Of a DNA stretch of 64,000 nt, positions 1 through 9,086 are shown piece after piece. Within the stretch, counting starts at the first letter, position 1. Each line of letters starts with the position of its first letter. The notes under the pieces are model-generated. The model made no database searches, was not told the origin of the DNA, and worked only from the letters and a program-made list of their open reading frames with translations. A program made the position numbers and the translations under genes. Where the stretch lies: assembly GCF_001647715.1 (NCBI RefSeq), contig NZ_CP015600.1, positions 4,650,001 to 4,714,000 of the forward strand, read 5' to 3'. The stretch is from Pseudomonas antarctica (lineage in GTDB: Bacteria > Pseudomonadota > Gammaproteobacteria > Pseudomonadales > Pseudomonadaceae).

Positions 1-987
1 CGGCTCAAACCCGCGAATCAACTTATGCTCGCCCTGGGCGCCGGCGTCGAAGCGTTGCAGGCCTGCGGCGATGGCGTAATCCATACCCTGGTAGAAGCAG
101 GTTTCGAAATGCAGGCGGTCGAACTCCGCCAGGCAGCCCCAATAACGTCCGTAAAAGCTGTCGCCACCGATCAGGCTGAATGCCATGGCCACCGGGCGTG
201 ACCCTTGTTTGGCCAGCACCACGCGAATCGCCTCGGGCATACGCTCGGCCAGCAGGCTGAAAAATGCACGGGTCAAGTAGGGCGATTGGCGGCGCACCGC
301 GTAGGTGTTGGCGTAGCAGGCGTAGACAAAATCCCACTGCGCTTCGCTCAGTTCATGGCCTTGCAGCCATTCGAAGTCGATGCCCTGCCCCGCCACTTGC
401 TCGCGTTCTTTGCGCATCTGTTTGCGCTTGCGCGAACTCAAAGCGTCAAGGAAGTCCTGAAAGTCGCGGTAGCCCCGATTTTGCCAATGAAACTGGCAGC
501 CCAAACGTTGCAACCAGCCCGGTTGTTGCGACAACGCATCGTCGGCCAACGGGTCGGTGAAATTGATGTGGGCGCTGGAGAGCCCTTCGATTTCCAGGTA
601 GCCCGGCAGGCTGTTGAGCAGTTCAAAACCGTCCTCGACGTTCCTCGCCAGCAAGCGCGGCCCGCTGACCGGACTGAACGGCACCGCCGTCAGCAACTTG
701 GGGTAGTAATCAATGCCCGCGCGCTCACAGGCATCCGCCCAACCGTGATCGAACACGTATTCGCCGTAGGAATGCCACTTGCGATAACTAGGCAGTGCCG
801 CCACCAGGTGATCGCCCTCCCAATGCAGCAGATGCTCAGGTTGCCAGCCCGATTGCGGGCCGAGGCTGGCGCTGTCTTCCAGGGCACTCAGGAATGCATG
901 CCGCACAAAGGGCTGCGCCTGCGGCACCAGGGCATCCCAAACATGGGGGGCGATTTCGGACAGGTTGTCCAGGCGTTGCAACGGCAT
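1..987 (-). CDS. FemAB/GNAT-type acyltransferase of the COG3146 'peptidogalycan biosynthesis' family, 3' end cut by window
   Basis: The gene reads leftward and runs off the window edge without a stop. I chose ATG 987 because GAGG lies 6 nt upstream; an in-frame ATG at 993 has no room for a ribosome site. The visible ~329 residues begin MPLQRLDNLSEIAPHVWDAL and include the stretches PQAQPFVRHAFL, a Lys/Arg-rich SSRKRKQMRKERE and YGRYWGC near the cut end. These resemble the GNAT-like COG3146 proteins often labelled 'peptidogalycan biosynthesis protein' in Pseudomonas. The substrate is not established. No signal peptide is seen, so it is probably cytosolic. It is transcribed away from the porin gene. 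Confidence 0.72.
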   Translation of the reverse strand, partial: MPLQRLDNLSEIAPHVWDALVPQAQPFVRHAFLSALEDSASLGPQSGWQPEHLLHWEGDHLVAALPSYRKWHSYGEYVFDHGWADACERAGIDYYPKLLTAVPFSPVSGPRLLARNVEDGFELLNSLPGYLEIEGLSSAHINFTDPLADDALSQQPGWLQRLGCQFHWQNRGYRDFQDFLDALSSRKRKQMRKEREQVAGQGIDFEWLQGHELSEAQWDFVYACYANTYAVRRQSPYLTRAFFSLLAERMPEAIRVVLAKQGSRPVAMAFSLIGGDSFYGRYWGCLAEFDRLHFETCFYQGMDYAIAAGLQRFDAGAQGEHKLIRGFEP

Positions 988-1271
988 CGGCATCCTCACT
1001 GTTTGTTGGCGTGAAAGCTTCGCGAGTATCGCCTATCACAGCGCTGGGCACACCTCGAACCACGCCGGACAAACCCAGAAACAATTGGTTCCGTTATTAA
1101 ATAATTTGTCATCTGCGTGACATCACTTAGCCACTGTCTCGTCATGAGTGATCGCGATACTGACGCCTGTTTTTTAGAGCGCCTGGTTCTAGCAGGCGGC
1201 TATTTTCCGTCCGTCATCGGTCGGTTGTGTCCTGGATGGTTTGCCATCCCTCCTCACTTTCGGAGATTGAT

Positions 1272-2594
1272 ATGCGTCTTGCTTCCACTAAAACTGCGGC
1301 GGTCCTGTGTGGCGGCCTGTTGCTGGCCCTCAGCGTTCCGGTCAGCGCTGCAGTCGACGCTAAATTGCTCGACATGCTCAAGGCCAACGGCCAGATCACC
1401 GCTGCGCAGTACACCGAACTGCAAGCGGAATTGGCCAAAGACCAGAAAGAAAAGCAGATCGCACAGCAAGCTCAACAAGAGACCAACGAACAGATCGCGG
1501 CCACCGCGAAAAAAACCAACGACCTGAGCGTGTTCGACCAGAAGCTGGCGTGGGCCGCCCGCACCCAACTCAAGGGTGACGTGCGCTTCCGTCAGGAAAC
1601 CGTGAAGATTCAGGGCGAATCCAACAACGGTGGCCGTGACAAGGACCGCCAGCGCATCCGTGCCCGCCTGGGCGCGTACACCGAAGTCAACTCGCAAGTG
1701 GACACCGGCATTCGCATTGCCACCGGCAGCAGCGACGACGCGCGGTCCACCAACCAGGACCAGGACAACTACTTCGACAAGAAGTCGATCTGGCTGGACC
1801 TGGGCTACATCGACTATCACCCGGATCAGATCAAGAACCTGCACGTGATCGGCGGCAAGATGCTGCAGCCGTGGGTGAACATGGGCGATGTGATCTGGGA
1901 CAGCGACATCAACCCGGAAGGCCTGGCCCTTACCTACAAATACCCATTGGGCAGCAGCGCAGAGCTGTTCGGCAGCCTGGGTAACTACAACCTCAAGGAC
2001 AACGTCGACGGCGACGGCGTGCAATTTCGCCACGACCTGCGCCTGACATCCGGCCAGTTGGGGACGCGTTTCTCGGTCACCGACAACCTGAAAATGACCC
2101 TGGGTGGCAGTGTCTACGCCTACCAGAACGACAAGGACAGCCGGTGCACGACGACCACTACGCCTTGCGCACTGGCAGTCAACGGCAACTCGGCCGACAA
2201 CCAATTCCGCCTGTATGAAGGTTTCGCCCAGGCTGACATCGGCGGCCTGGCAGTGCCCCTGGCGTTCTACGGCCAGTACGTGAAAAACAACGATGCCGTG
2301 ACCGATCAGGACACCGCGTGGTTGATCGGTGCCAAGTCCAAGGTGTTCGGCTTCAACCTGGACTACAACTACCGTGATATCCAGCGTGACGCCGTGGTTG
2401 GCGCCTTCACCGACTCGGACTTTGCCAACGGCACCACCGGTTCGCGCGGTCACAAGATGAAGGTCAGCTACGACATCGACAAGAACTTTGCCCTCGGCGC
2501 CACGTACTTCCTGACCAAGGCTGACTACGCCAGCCGCACCCAGCGTGATGCCAACACCAACACCCTGCAGTTGGATGCTGAAGCCAAGTTCTAG
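1272..2594 (+). CDS. Putative outer-membrane porin (Porin_5-like)
   Basis: This is a predicted 440-residue secreted beta-barrel protein. The start at ATG 1272 has GGAG 7 nt upstream and gives a clean signal peptide (MRLASTKTAAVLCGGLLLAL, cleavage near VSA-AVD). An in-frame upstream ATG at 1227 would bury that signal. After the signal comes a short charged, Gln-rich helical segment (about residues 30-80). The rest is barrel-like sequence with alternating aromatic and polar residues, ending in Phe (LDAEAKF), the C-terminal residue typical of outer-membrane proteins. It resembles the 'putative porin' family common in Pseudomonas. The solute is unknown. Confidence 0.8.
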   Translation: MRLASTKTAAVLCGGLLLALSVPVSAAVDAKLLDMLKANGQITAAQYTELQAELAKDQKEKQIAQQAQQETNEQIAATAKKTNDLSVFDQKLAWAARTQLKGDVRFRQETVKIQGESNNGGRDKDRQRIRARLGAYTEVNSQVDTGIRIATGSSDDARSTNQDQDNYFDKKSIWLDLGYIDYHPDQIKNLHVIGGKMLQPWVNMGDVIWDSDINPEGLALTYKYPLGSSAELFGSLGNYNLKDNVDGDGVQFRHDLRLTSGQLGTRFSVTDNLKMTLGGSVYAYQNDKDSRCTTTTTPCALAVNGNSADNQFRLYEGFAQADIGGLAVPLAFYGQYVKNNDAVTDQDTAWLIGAKSKVFGFNLDYNYRDIQRDAVVGAFTDSDFANGTTGSRGHKMKVSYDIDKNFALGATYFLTKADYASRTQRDANTNTLQLDAEAKF

Positions 2595-2610
2595 AAAAAC
2601 AGCGTTGAGC

Positions 2611-2674
2611 GGCAAGTGGCAAGCTTCAAGAAGAGGCGCGCCACTTGCAGCTTGTAGCTTAAAACTTGTAGCCG
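2611..2674. repeat. Inverted repeat between convergent genes
   Basis: CAAGTGGC (2613-2620) pairs with GCCACTTG (2640-2647), surrounded by AAGCTT/GCTTG-type short repeats. It lies between the porin and the anti-sigma gene, which converge, so a transcription-end role for both is plausible. Similar AAGCTTCAAG-rich palindromes recur at 9028-9086. Confidence 0.55.
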
Positions 2675-2676
2675 CT

Positions 2677-2910
2677 TCACTTCCCTTTCAGGCGTTCGGC
2701 CGCCAACTGCTCAGCCAATGCATCAGCATCCTTCACCGGCGCCTCCGGCATGATTTTCAGCGTCGCCTGCATCAGGCGCATCTGGCGGATAAATCGCCGG
2801 CAATTAGGGCAGAACATCAAGTGATGACGCACCAGCAGACGCTCACGAAAGGTCAATTGCCCATCGAGATAGTCACTGGACCGCGCCACTTGCTCTTTAC
2901 AGGTCAACAT
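2677..2910 (-). CDS. Small zinc-binding anti-sigma factor (zf-HC2 type)
   Basis: This 77-residue soluble protein carries a ZAS-type zinc motif, H-x3-C-x2-C (HHLMFCPNC, about residues 29-37), preceded by a conserved Cys near the N-terminus (MLTCKE). Such proteins bind and silence their cognate ECF sigma factor. No membrane segment is present, so it should act in the cytoplasm. Its start overlaps the end of the sigma gene by 7 nt, indicating translational coupling. The C-terminal half (ATLKIMPEAPVKDADALAEQL) is a short amphipathic helix with no recognised sensor domain. The signal it senses is unknown. Confidence 0.82.
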   Translation of the reverse strand: MLTCKEQVARSSDYLDGQLTFRERLLVRHHLMFCPNCRRFIRQMRLMQATLKIMPEAPVKDADALAEQLAAERLKGK

Positions 2911-3518
2911 TCGCCCGTTTCCTCAAAATGCTCCACCGTGGCGAAGACTTTAAGCCGTGCTCGATGCAACAGCACACGAACATTGGAGAGCGAGAGCGTC
3001 AGAAGATTACAAATCTCCTCCAACTCCAAACCTTGGCGCTCACGCAGCACCAGCACGCTGCTTTGCAACTCCGACAAACTCAGCAACGTATGCTCCAGGC
3101 ATTTGCGCAGCTCATCCTCGGTCAGCAGGGCTTCCGGAGTGTCCTGGTGCCAGGCGTAGGGGGCGACAGCCCAGTGCCCATCGTCGGGGACGAAGCGATC
3201 GTCACCGATGGTGCCATGGGGTGAGGGCAAATCGTCGAGCAATACTTCCCGTCGATTTTGTTTATAGCGGCCCTTGGCCGAGTTGGCCGTGATGGTCAGC
3301 AGCCAGGTCTTGAGGCTGGAGCGCCCTTCGAACTTGGCCAGGTTGCGCACCACCGACAGCCAGGCGTCCTGCACGACTTCGTCGGCGTGACGCTGGCCGA
3401 CAATCGCATAGGCCACCGCGCGCATGGCGCTCTGGTAGGTCGTGACCAATTCTTTATAGGCCCGCTGCTCGCCTTTGAGCAGCCGTTCAAGCAGGTGCGC
3501 GTCGTCCGCTGCCGCCAT
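2904..3518 (-). CDS. ECF-family RNA polymerase sigma factor
   Basis: This is a 204-residue sigma-70 factor with region 2 (AYKELVTTYQSAMRAVAY, then DEVVQDAWLSVVRNL) and region 4 (LSELQSSVLVLRERQGLELEEI followed by an HTH). I chose ATG 3518 over an in-frame start at 3548 because AGAGG sits 5 nt upstream. It is followed by its anti-sigma gene with a 7-nt overlap. The neighbouring KAS III gene, 66 nt upstream on the same strand, is a possible target or operon partner; an ECF sigma next to a KAS III gene is also what I recall at PA3285/PA3286 in P. aeruginosa. Confidence 0.88.
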   Translation of the reverse strand: MAAADDAHLLERLLKGEQRAYKELVTTYQSAMRAVAYAIVGQRHADEVVQDAWLSVVRNLAKFEGRSSLKTWLLTITANSAKGRYKQNRREVLLDDLPSPHGTIGDDRFVPDDGHWAVAPYAWHQDTPEALLTEDELRKCLEHTLLSLSELQSSVLVLRERQGLELEEICNLLTLSLSNVRVLLHRARLKVFATVEHFEETGEC

Positions 3519-3583
3519 TGGAACCTCTATTTCAAAGTGCAAACCCAATCAGTGTGGCAAACCCGATGCCACATTGACCACGT

Positions 3584-4705
3584 TTAGCGCTTGCGCAGGA
3601 TCACGCTGCCGATCGAATAGCCCGCACCAAACGAACTGAGCACTGCCACGGAGCCTTTGGGCAAGTCATCCTGGTAGGTGTGGAACGCAATCACCGAACC
3701 GGCCGAACTGGTGTTGGCGTAGGTGTCGAGAATCACCGGCGCCTCTTCCACCGAGGCTTCACGGCCCAGCAGTTTTTTTACGATCAGGTGGTTCATGCTC
3801 AGGTTGGCCTGGTGCAGCCAGAACCGCTTCACGTCGGAGACATTCAACTGGTTTTCTTCAAGGTGCACAGCGATCAGTTCGGCGACCATCGGGCAGACAT
3901 CTCGGAAGACTTTGCGGCCTTCCTGCACGAACAGTTTGTCTGGCGCGCCGATACCCTCTTCCGCCGTGCGGTTGAGAAAGCCGAAGTTGTTGCGGATGTT
4001 GTTGGAGAACTTGGTCAGCAGCTTGGTGCTCACCACGTCGAACTGATGCTCGGAGGTCGCCAGGTCGGCGCGCTCGAGGATCACCGCAGTGGCCGCATCA
4101 CCAAAGATGAAGTGGCTGTCGCGGTCGCGGAAATTCAGGTGACCGGTGCAGACTTCCGGATTGACCATCAGGATCGCCCGCGCCTGGCCCAGCTGGATGC
4201 TGTTGGCGGCGTTCTGGATACCGAAGGTGGCCGAGGAGCAGGCCACGTTCATGTCAAAACCAAACCCCGCGATGCCCAGGGCTTCCTGGACTTCGATGGC
4301 GATGGCCGGATAAGCGCGTTGCAGGTTGGAGCAGGCAACGATTACGCCGTCGATGTCGGCAGCCGTCTTGCCGGCGCGCTGAAGGGCTTGCTCGGCAGCA
4401 CCGATGGCCATCTGGCAGAGTACCGACCACTCATCATTGCTGCGCTCGGGCAGGCGCGGCGCCATGCGCTGCGGGTCGAGGATACCGTCCTTGTCCATGA
4501 CAAAACGGCTCTTGATGCCGGACGCCTTTTCGATAAAGGCCGCACTGGACTCGGTCAGCGCCTGCACGTCACCGCGCTCGATAGCGGCAGCGTTGTCGCT
4601 GTTGAACTGCTGCACGTAGGCGTTGAAAGACTGCACCAGCTCTTCGTTGGAGATGCTGTTGGCCGGGGTGTACAGGCCAGTGCCGCTGATGACGACGTTA
4701 TGCAC
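3584..4705 (-). CDS. 3-oxoacyl-ACP synthase III family protein (PA3286-like)
   Basis: This is a 373-residue thiolase-fold condensing enzyme. The GTG at 4705 is the likely start: GAGG lies 7 nt upstream and the protein then opens with the family-typical HNVVISGTGLYTP. The catalytic triad is visible: Cys in MNVACSSATFG, His in WLHQANLSMNHLI and Asn in YANTSSAGS. FabH-type enzymes condense an acyl-CoA or acyl-ACP with malonyl-ACP. The P. aeruginosa homologue in the same context is known to divert octanoyl-CoA from beta-oxidation into fatty acid synthesis; applying that here is inference. The insertion YVQQFNSDNAAAIERGD near residue 30 is typical of this subgroup. Confidence 0.87.
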   Translation of the reverse strand: MHNVVISGTGLYTPANSISNEELVQSFNAYVQQFNSDNAAAIERGDVQALTESSAAFIEKASGIKSRFVMDKDGILDPQRMAPRLPERSNDEWSVLCQMAIGAAEQALQRAGKTAADIDGVIVACSNLQRAYPAIAIEVQEALGIAGFGFDMNVACSSATFGIQNAANSIQLGQARAILMVNPEVCTGHLNFRDRDSHFIFGDAATAVILERADLATSEHQFDVVSTKLLTKFSNNIRNNFGFLNRTAEEGIGAPDKLFVQEGRKVFRDVCPMVAELIAVHLEENQLNVSDVKRFWLHQANLSMNHLIVKKLLGREASVEEAPVILDTYANTSSAGSVIAFHTYQDDLPKGSVAVLSSFGAGYSIGSVILRKR

Positions 4706-4925
4706 GGTCGTTCCTCTAAATCTGTCAGGCAGAAGATATTGGTACCGTCGTACCAAACTTTAAGTCGTTCGATCCCGTCCAGCGGGCATCAAACTGGCAA
4801 CGCTTTATTCCATCGCGCCGCGGCTGCGCACCAGCCCATTACGACGATCCCGGCATTTATAACCGCGAAGTTTGCCACAACCCTGGGGATTTGGCGCCAT
4901 TTGCCGGATAAACCCCCGATTCATC

Positions 4926-5016
4926 TGTAGGAACTGGCTTGCCTGCAATGGCATCGACCCGATATCAATCAGACACGGTGGTGTCAGCATCGCGGGCAAG
5001 CCAGCGCCCACATTGG
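4926..5016. repeat. REP doublet (REPIN-like)
   Basis: Two inverted copies of a Pseudomonas REP-type sequence: TGTAGGAACTGGCTTGCCTG (from 4926) and its reverse-oriented partner GCGGGCAAGCCAGCGCCCAC (around 4991-5010), about 30 nt apart. This fills most of the 341-nt gap between the KAS III gene and hrpA. Such elements are non-coding and are mobilised by RAYT transposases elsewhere in the genome. Confidence 0.75.
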
Positions 5017-5047
5017 ATGGGGTGTGTCCGGTTAGCCAAGAACCACG

Positions 5048-8000
5048 TCAAGCCTCCACCAGGCTCCATTGCTTGCTCAAACGCTTGTCGGAAATCGGCA
5101 CTTTGGTGCCCAACTGCTGGGCAAACAACGACACCCGATATTCCTCCAACCACCAGCGATAGAGTGCCAGCTGGGGGTCGCGCTTGCCTTCCTGGGCGTG
5201 TTTGTTCAGCCGGCTCTGGTACTGCGCCCACAGGCCGCCCAGCTCAGAGCTCCAAACGCGATCTTTTTGCACCTGGCTTGGCAACTTCTCCAGGCGCAGC
5301 TCGATGGCCTTGAGGAAACGCGGTAACTCCTTGAACCACTGCGCCGGCGTTTCCCGGACAAAACCGGGATAAACCAGGTTGCTGAGCTGTTGCTTGATAT
5401 CGTTCAACGCCACAGCCTGGGCCAGGTCGATCTTGCCTTTGAAACGCTTCTGCAAGCCGTGCCACAGTTTCAGCACCTCCAGGGTCAAGCGGGCCAGGCG
5501 CTCGGCGTGTTCGGTCCAGCTGCCACGCTTGCGCTCGGCCAGGGCGGCCAGGCCCGCGCCGTCTCGCGGCAGGCTGGCTTCGCCGTCCAGTACGCAGGTG
5601 TCGAGGCTGGCCAGCAAAATGTCTTCCACCAACGCGTCAATGCGCCCCAATTCGCGGTACATCAGGCCCAACTCGGTCAGCCCGGGCAATTTGCCACGCA
5701 GGAACTTGGCCGGTTCCGCCAGTTGTTGCATCAGCAGGCGTTGCAAGGCGCGGCGGTGCTGGAACTCGGCTTCGGCGGCCGTCGAAAAGCGCCCTTCCTT
5801 GACCGTAGCGTTCTCTTCGACCAGCGCCGGGTAGACCGTCATCGACAGGCCGGCGATCTTTTGCTGGGTCTTCTCCGCCACCGCCGCGAACACCTTGGCT
5901 TCCACCGGCTGCTGGCTTTTCGCGGTTTGCGGCACGGCCAAGGCAGCCTGGCTGGCCTCGGCAAAGCGTGCAGTCAGCTCGGCCAAGTCGCGGCCTTCGC
6001 CGAGGAACTTGCCCTGGCCATCGACCACTTCCAGGTTCATCTTCAGGTGGTTTTCCACCTGCTGCGCCGCTTCGGCCCAGGCTTCATCGCTGACCCGTGC
6101 GCCCGTCATGCGCAGCAATTCGCGCCCGAGCGCCTGGGGCAGTGAACCCTGGCCAAATTCGATACGTTGCAGCGCCGCCTTGACGAAATCCGGCACTGGC
6201 ACAAAGTTTTTGCGCAGCGCCTTGGGCAAGTTGCGCACCAGCGCGATGCACTTGGCTTCGATCACCCCCGGCACCAGCCAGTCCAGGCGCTCCGGCGGCA
6301 GCGCCGGCAGCAGCGGCGCCGGCACGCGCAGGGTCACACCGTCGCGCGGGTGGTTGGGTTCAAAGTGATAGCTCAGGGCCAGGGCCAAGTCGCCCAGGTG
6401 AAGGGTGTCCGGGTAATGCGCGGCGGTGACTTCACTGGCCTCGCGGGCCAGCACGTCTTCCTCGCGCATGATCAGCAATTGCGGGTCTTTCTGACTGTTG
6501 ACCTTGTACCAGCTGTCGAAGGTGGCCGTCTGGTGGATCTCCGCCGGCAGCCGCGCGTCGTAGAAGGCGTAGAGGGTTTCTTCGTCCGCCAGAATGTCGC
6601 GACGCCGCGCCTTGGCCTCCAGTTCATCAAGCTGCTCCAGCAGTTGCTGGTTCGCCGTCAGGCACTTGGCCCGGGATTGAATCTCGCCCCGCACCAGACC
6701 TTCGCGGATAAACAGCTCGCGCGACACCACCGGGTCAATCGGCCCGTAATGCACCGGCCGCCGCCCGACCACAATCAACCCGAACAGGGTGATCTGCTCA
6801 AACGCCACGACCTGGCCGCGCTTCTTCTCCCAGTGCGGTTCGAAGTGGTTTTTCTTGATCAGGTGCCCGGCCAGGGGCTCGATCCAGTCCGCATCAATTT
6901 TCGCCACCATGCGCGCATACAGCTTGGTGGTTTCCACCAGTTCAGCGGTCATCAGCCATTGCGGGCGTTTTTTGCCGATGCCCGAGGACGGGTGAATCCA
7001 GAAGCGCCGCTGACGCGCGCCGAGGTAATCGCCGTCTTCGGTCTTCTGGCCAATTTGGCTCAACAGACCGGACAGCACGGCTTTGTGCAGTTTCGCAAAG
7101 TCCGCCGGCTCTTTGTTAACGGTCAGCTGCATATCGCGGCAAATCAGGCTGAGCTGGCGATGAGAATCGCGCCACTCGCGCAGCCGCAGGTAATTCAGGA
7201 AGTTCTTGCGGCACCAGTTACGCAACGGGCTGGCGGTGAGTGCCTGGCGCTGTTCTTCAAAACCACGCCACAGGTTAACCAAACCGGCGAAGTCGGAATC
7301 CACATCCTTCCACTGTGCGTGGGCCTGATCGGCAGCTTGCTGACGCTCGGGCGGGCGCTCGCGCGGGTCCTGGATCGACATCGCACTGGCGACAATCAAC
7401 ACCTCCTGCAAGCTGCCGAGCTTGGCAGCTTCGAGCAACATGCGCCCCATACGCGGGTCCACCGGCAGACGCGCCAATTGGCGACCCAGCGGCGTCAGTT
7501 GGCTGTTACGGTCTACCGCCGAGAGTTCTTGCAGCAGGTTGAAACCGTCGCTGATGGCCTTGCCATCCGGCGGCTCGATAAACGGGAAGTCGGTGATTTC
7601 GCCGAGGCGCAGGTGCAGCATCTGCAGGATGACGGCAGCAAGGTTGGTACGCAAAATTTCCGGGTCGGTAAATTCCGGGCGCCCAATAAAATCCTCTTCG
7701 CTGTACAAGCGGATGCAGATGCCCGGCTCTACACGGCCACACCGGCCTTTACGCTGGTTGGCGCTGGCCTGGGAAATCGCTTCGATCGGCAGGCGCTGCA
7801 CTTTGGCGCGATAGCTGTAGCGACTGATACGCGCGGTGCCGCTGTCGATCACATAACGAATGCCCGGCACGGTCAGCGAGGTTTCCGCCACGTTGGTCGC
7901 CAGCACTACACGCCGACCCGGGTGGGACTGGAAAATACGCTGCTGTTCGGCCGGTGACAGCCGCGCATACAGCGGCAGAATTTCGGTGTGTTTGAGCTGG

Positions 8001-8959
8001 GCCTTGCGCAGCATGTCGGCGGCGTCGCGAATCTCGCGCTCACCCGGCAAAAACACCAACACATCACCGGGGCTGCGCCGTTCGCTGCGCTCATAGGCGG
8101 CAATTTCATCAAGGGTGGCGAGGATTGCCTGGTCAACGGTCAAATCGTCCTCGACACGGTTGCCCTCCTCGTCCTGCTCCAGGGTCAGCGGGCGATACCA
8201 GGTGTCCACCGGGAAAGTGCGGCCCGAGACTTCGACAATCGGCGCATCGTCGAAGTGCTTGGAAAAGCGCTCCAGGTCGATGGTCGCCGAGGTGATGATG
8301 ACTTTGAGGTCCGGACGACGCGGCAGCAGGGTTTTCAGGTAGCCGAGCAGGAAGTCGATGTTCAGGCTGCGCTCGTGGGCTTCGTCGACGATGATCGTGT
8401 CGTAGCGTTCCAGGTAGCGGTCGTTCTGGGTTTCGGCCAGCAAAATACCGTCGGTCATCAGCTTGATCAGGGTGTTGGAGTCACTCTGGTCTTCGAAGCG
8501 CACCTGATAGCCAACCAGCGCGCCCAGCGGCGTCGCCAGTTCTTCAGCGACACGGCTGGCGACGCTGCGCGCCGCAATTCGGCGCGGCTGGGTATGGCCG
8601 ATTAAACCGTACTGGCCCCGACCGATTTCCAGGCAGATCTTCGGCAACTGGGTGGTCTTACCCGAGCCGGTTTCGCCCGCAATAATGAGCACCTGATGCT
8701 TGAGGAGTGCCTCTTTGATCTCGTCGCGCTTGGCGGCAATCGGCAGGCTGTCGTCATAACGAATCACCGGCAGGCTGGCACGCCGCGCCGTCACCTGGGC
8801 GCAGGACGCCTGCATGCGCGTAACCCATTGCGCCAGCTTCTCCTCATCGGGTTTCTTGCGCAGCTCGAGCAACTGGCGCCGCAAGCGGTGGCGGTCGGCG
8901 AGCATGGCGTGATCGAGGTTTTTCAGCAGTTGGTCGATAGCGGGCGCTTGGTCAGTCAT
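5048..8959 (-). CDS. hrpA: ATP-dependent RNA helicase HrpA
   Basis: This is a 1303-residue DEAH-box helicase, the normal HrpA length. Walker A is GETGSGKTTQ (about residue 93) and the DEAH motif is VDEAHERSL. Motif III is SAT, and motif VI follows as QRKGRCGRVEPG. The long C-terminal half carries the helicase-associated, OB-fold and DUF3418 regions typical of HrpA. In E. coli HrpA helps resolve stalled ribosomes and process mRNA; that role is taken from the family. It is a single-gene unit ending next to the REP doublet. No strong ribosome site is visible before ATG 8959, but the N-terminus is typical. Confidence 0.96.
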   Translation of the reverse strand: MTDQAPAIDQLLKNLDHAMLADRHRLRRQLLELRKKPDEEKLAQWVTRMQASCAQVTARRASLPVIRYDDSLPIAAKRDEIKEALLKHQVLIIAGETGSGKTTQLPKICLEIGRGQYGLIGHTQPRRIAARSVASRVAEELATPLGALVGYQVRFEDQSDSNTLIKLMTDGILLAETQNDRYLERYDTIIVDEAHERSLNIDFLLGYLKTLLPRRPDLKVIITSATIDLERFSKHFDDAPIVEVSGRTFPVDTWYRPLTLEQDEEGNRVEDDLTVDQAILATLDEIAAYERSERRSPGDVLVFLPGEREIRDAADMLRKAQLKHTEILPLYARLSPAEQQRIFQSHPGRRVVLATNVAETSLTVPGIRYVIDSGTARISRYSYRAKVQRLPIEAISQASANQRKGRCGRVEPGICIRLYSEEDFIGRPEFTDPEILRTNLAAVILQMLHLRLGEITDFPFIEPPDGKAISDGFNLLQELSAVDRNSQLTPLGRQLARLPVDPRMGRMLLEAAKLGSLQEVLIVASAMSIQDPRERPPERQQAADQAHAQWKDVDSDFAGLVNLWRGFEEQRQALTASPLRNWCRKNFLNYLRLREWRDSHRQLSLICRDMQLTVNKEPADFAKLHKAVLSGLLSQIGQKTEDGDYLGARQRRFWIHPSSGIGKKRPQWLMTAELVETTKLYARMVAKIDADWIEPLAGHLIKKNHFEPHWEKKRGQVVAFEQITLFGLIVVGRRPVHYGPIDPVVSRELFIREGLVRGEIQSRAKCLTANQQLLEQLDELEAKARRRDILADEETLYAFYDARLPAEIHQTATFDSWYKVNSQKDPQLLIMREEDVLAREASEVTAAHYPDTLHLGDLALALSYHFEPNHPRDGVTLRVPAPLLPALPPERLDWLVPGVIEAKCIALVRNLPKALRKNFVPVPDFVKAALQRIEFGQGSLPQALGRELLRMTGARVSDEAWAEAAQQVENHLKMNLEVVDGQGKFLGEGRDLAELTARFAEASQAALAVPQTAKSQQPVEAKVFAAVAEKTQQKIAGLSMTVYPALVEENATVKEGRFSTAAEAEFQHRRALQRLLMQQLAEPAKFLRGKLPGLTELGLMYRELGRIDALVEDILLASLDTCVLDGEASLPRDGAGLAALAERKRGSWTEHAERLARLTLEVLKLWHGLQKRFKGKIDLAQAVALNDIKQQLSNLVYPGFVRETPAQWFKELPRFLKAIELRLEKLPSQVQKDRVWSSELGGLWAQYQSRLNKHAQEGKRDPQLALYRWWLEEYRVSLFAQQLGTKVPISDKRLSKQWSLVEA

Positions 8960-9027
8960 CAGGTACTTTGCAGGTCGTCTATTTATGCACGGCCGGCAAG
9001 TGTGGCAGAAAAGCAGCTATTAGCGTC

Positions 9028-9086
9028 AAGCTTCAAGCGGCAAGTAGAAGCAAAACCGCTTACTTGTGGCTTGCCGCTTGAGGCTT
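9028..9086. repeat. Long inverted repeat overlapping the aceK stop codon
   Basis: AAGCTTCAAGCGGCAAG (9028-9044) pairs with CTTGCCGCTTGAGGCTT (9070-9086) with one mismatch. On the minus strand it lies directly at the aceK stop codon, so it could act as an mRNA 3'-end hairpin. No long T run follows, so intrinsic termination is uncertain. Confidence 0.65.

Noticed and set aside
6167..7957. 596-residue open frame antisense to hrpA
   Set aside because: Shadow of a GC-rich gene; the opposite strand encodes the conserved HrpA motifs and this frame has no family-like sequence.
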